Below, one piece after another: positions 14,912 to 15,463 of a DNA stretch of 15,463 nucleotides. A program made the translations under genes and the position numbers. Numbering within the stretch: the stretch's first letter is position 1; each line of letters begins with the position of its first letter. The stretch comes from Accumulibacter sp. (lineage in GTDB: Bacteria > Pseudomonadota > Gammaproteobacteria > Burkholderiales > Rhodocyclaceae). The stretch lies in NCBI GenBank assembly GCA_031264825.1, contig JAISDL010000121.1, forward strand, positions 1 through 15,463, read 5' to 3'. The notes beneath the pieces were generated by a model. The model saw only the letters and a list, made by a program, of their open reading frames with translations, ran no database searches and was not told where the DNA came from.

Positions 14912-15018
14912 GCTTCGTTTTTTCGGGGAAAGAGCGGCAATCTATCACTCGCGACGTGTCTTGGGGGATTTTCTTCGCTCGATCGCAGGTTGATTCTTTT
15001 TCCGGATCGCCGCCGGTC

Positions 15019-15152
15019 GAGCTCTTCCGTTGGTGGCAGTTGTCCGGAAATTCCGAACAACTGAATTCTCGTCCAGTTCCCCGTTGATCTCTTCCGTCGG
15101 TGGCAACTGTTCGGAAATTCCGAACAGTTGAGGCATCGTCCAGTTCCCCGTT
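15019..15152. repeat. Two tandem 67-bp copies, each with a 27-nt palindrome
   Basis: Copy A (15019-15085) and copy B (15086-15152) abut exactly. They share CTCTTCCGT at one end and GTCCAGTTCCCCGTT at the other, at a constant 67-bp offset. In each, 13-bp arms flank a single central A: CAACTGTTCGGAA with its complement in B (15104-15130, perfect), and CAGTTGTCCGGAA with one mismatch in A (15037-15063). The arms differ between copies at two positions on each side, and the changes keep pairing intact. Function unknown; hairpin RNA, cruciform or protein-binding site are all possible. Confidence 0.85.
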
Positions 15153-15320
15153 TGCGAGACGGTCAATTACTCAGGCGCTCCAGGTTTTGCAGCGAAAAGC
15201 GCCGCAACTCTTTTGCCAGGTAGGGGGGCAGAGCGACCGATGAAGTTTCAGCGGTTTGCGTCGCAGATGCTCTGGAGGGCCTGGAAAGTTTGGAAAGGCG
15301 ATAAACCCCGATCAAGCGTT

Positions 15321-15326
15321 TATAAT
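15321..15326 (+). promoter_or_regulatory. aroC: -10 hexamer of the probable aroC promoter
   Basis: A perfect TATAAT lies 38 bp before the aroC ATG. The -35 region at the normal distance (about 15298, GCGATA) is weak, so an activator or a non-standard -35 may be needed. The aroC SD is GGGAG at 15356-15360, close to the ATG. Confidence 0.5.
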
Positions 15327-15363
15327 GCCGACTGCCGTTACAACATAACATCGCTGGGAGACC

Positions 15364-15463
15364 ATGTCGGGGAATACGTTTGGGCGCCTGTTCAGGCTTA
15401 CGTCGTTTGGCGAATCGCACGGCCCGGCGATCGGGGGCGTCGTCGACGGCTGTCCTCCGGGCT
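15364..15463 (+). CDS. aroC: Chorismate synthase, N-terminal part
   Basis: The first 33 residues of chorismate synthase, cut by the window end. The sequence starts MSGNTFGRLFRLTSFGESHG and continues to VVDGCPPG, containing the universally conserved GESHG motif at 16-20 and the GxxDGCPPG block. The enzyme uses reduced flavin to convert 5-enolpyruvylshikimate 3-phosphate to chorismate, the last common step to aromatic amino acids, folate and quinones. The ATG at 15364 follows GGGAG closely, and a TATAAT lies 38 bp upstream. It is divergent from rlmD, with the tandem palindromic repeats between the two genes, and is not adjacent to aroE despite the shared pathway. Confidence 0.97.
   Translation, partial: MSGNTFGRLFRLTSFGESHGPAIGGVVDGCPPG

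Larger units (their letters stand above)
14912..15363. other. Divergent intergenic region between rlmD and aroC
   Basis: This 452-bp stretch separates two divergent genes. From left to right it holds the unremarkable leader of rlmD (14912-15018, no clear promoter), two 67-bp tandem copies with palindromes (15019-15152), a 165-bp stretch with no feature I can support (15153-15318), and the aroC promoter -10 and leader. Reading frames crossing it on the minus strand change phase between the repeat copies (67 is not a multiple of 3) and look non-coding. Confidence 0.7.

Noticed and set aside
13568..15064. 498-residue open frame antisense to rlmD
   Set aside because: Shadow of rlmD, which has all its catalytic and iron-sulfur residues on the other strand; the product is low-complexity R/D/E-rich.
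15019..15152. Tandem repeat as a CRISPR array or integron attC site
   Set aside because: Only two abutting copies exist with no spacers, and the core and inverse-core motifs of attC (RYYYAAC/GTTRRRY) do not fit.
15163..15420. Minus-strand frame ending in a plausible-looking peptide upstream of aroC
   Set aside because: The start region overlaps the aroC start and promoter and there is no clear SD. The C-terminal stretch (LPPYLAKELRRFSLQNLERL) looks protein-like, so a decayed gene fragment is possible, but I cannot support it.

Overview
The window looks like chromosomal DNA of a GC-rich Gram-negative bacterium, most likely a beta- or gammaproteobacterium. The pointers are two periplasmic DUF4124 proteins, a proteobacterial-type aminopeptidase N, RlmD with its iron-sulfur cluster, and the duplicated AbrB-type membrane protein. 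I cannot name a genus. No phage, insertion sequence, CRISPR array, tRNA or rRNA is visible, and I see no recognisable defence or secretion system. Most genes are housekeeping or transport genes. The less ordinary content lies in the intergenic DNA and in one internally duplicated protein.

Layout. At 1-2119 (+) are the 3' end of a ChaN-like gene and a fused permease/ATPase ABC transporter of the SbmA/BacA/Rv1819c kind. They are only 4 bp apart and probably translationally coupled. At 2206-4914 (+) is pepN, preceded by a compact leader with overlapping inverted repeats around a good -10 hexamer. At 5155-6507 (+) is a sodium:neurotransmitter symporter (NSS) family transporter, separated from pepN by about 240 bp holding degenerate short-period repeats and a candidate promoter. 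Facing it at 6557-8435 (-) is a two-gene unit, an AbrB-family membrane protein followed by aroE. At 8570-9238 (+) is an unrecognised membrane protein and at 9373-10734 (+) a cobalamin-binding radical SAM enzyme. At 10851-11288 (+) is a small exported DUF4124 protein, then an L-serine dehydratase (11434-12678, +). Facing it are a second DUF4124 protein with a duplicated coiled coil (12744-13541, -) and, upstream of that on the same strand, rlmD (13613-14911, -). The last 450 bp is a divergent intergenic region leading to the start of aroC (15364 onward, +).

How the genes relate. aroE and aroC both serve the shikimate/chorismate pathway but are not in one operon. PepN, the NSS transporter and serine dehydratase fit general peptide and amino-acid use (inference). 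The ChaN/ABC pair is the tightest functional linkage and may concern tetrapyrrole or peptide handling (inference).

Most notable non-coding signal: two adjacent 67-bp copies at 15019-15152, each centred on a 27-nt palindrome. The two palindromes differ by two paired, compensating substitutions, as expected if a base-paired hairpin is what is conserved. Other signals are a hairpin that would hide the Shine-Dalgarno (SD) sequence of the ABC gene, mutually exclusive inverted repeats before pepN, and low-complexity sequence at the 3' ends of three consecutive genes.
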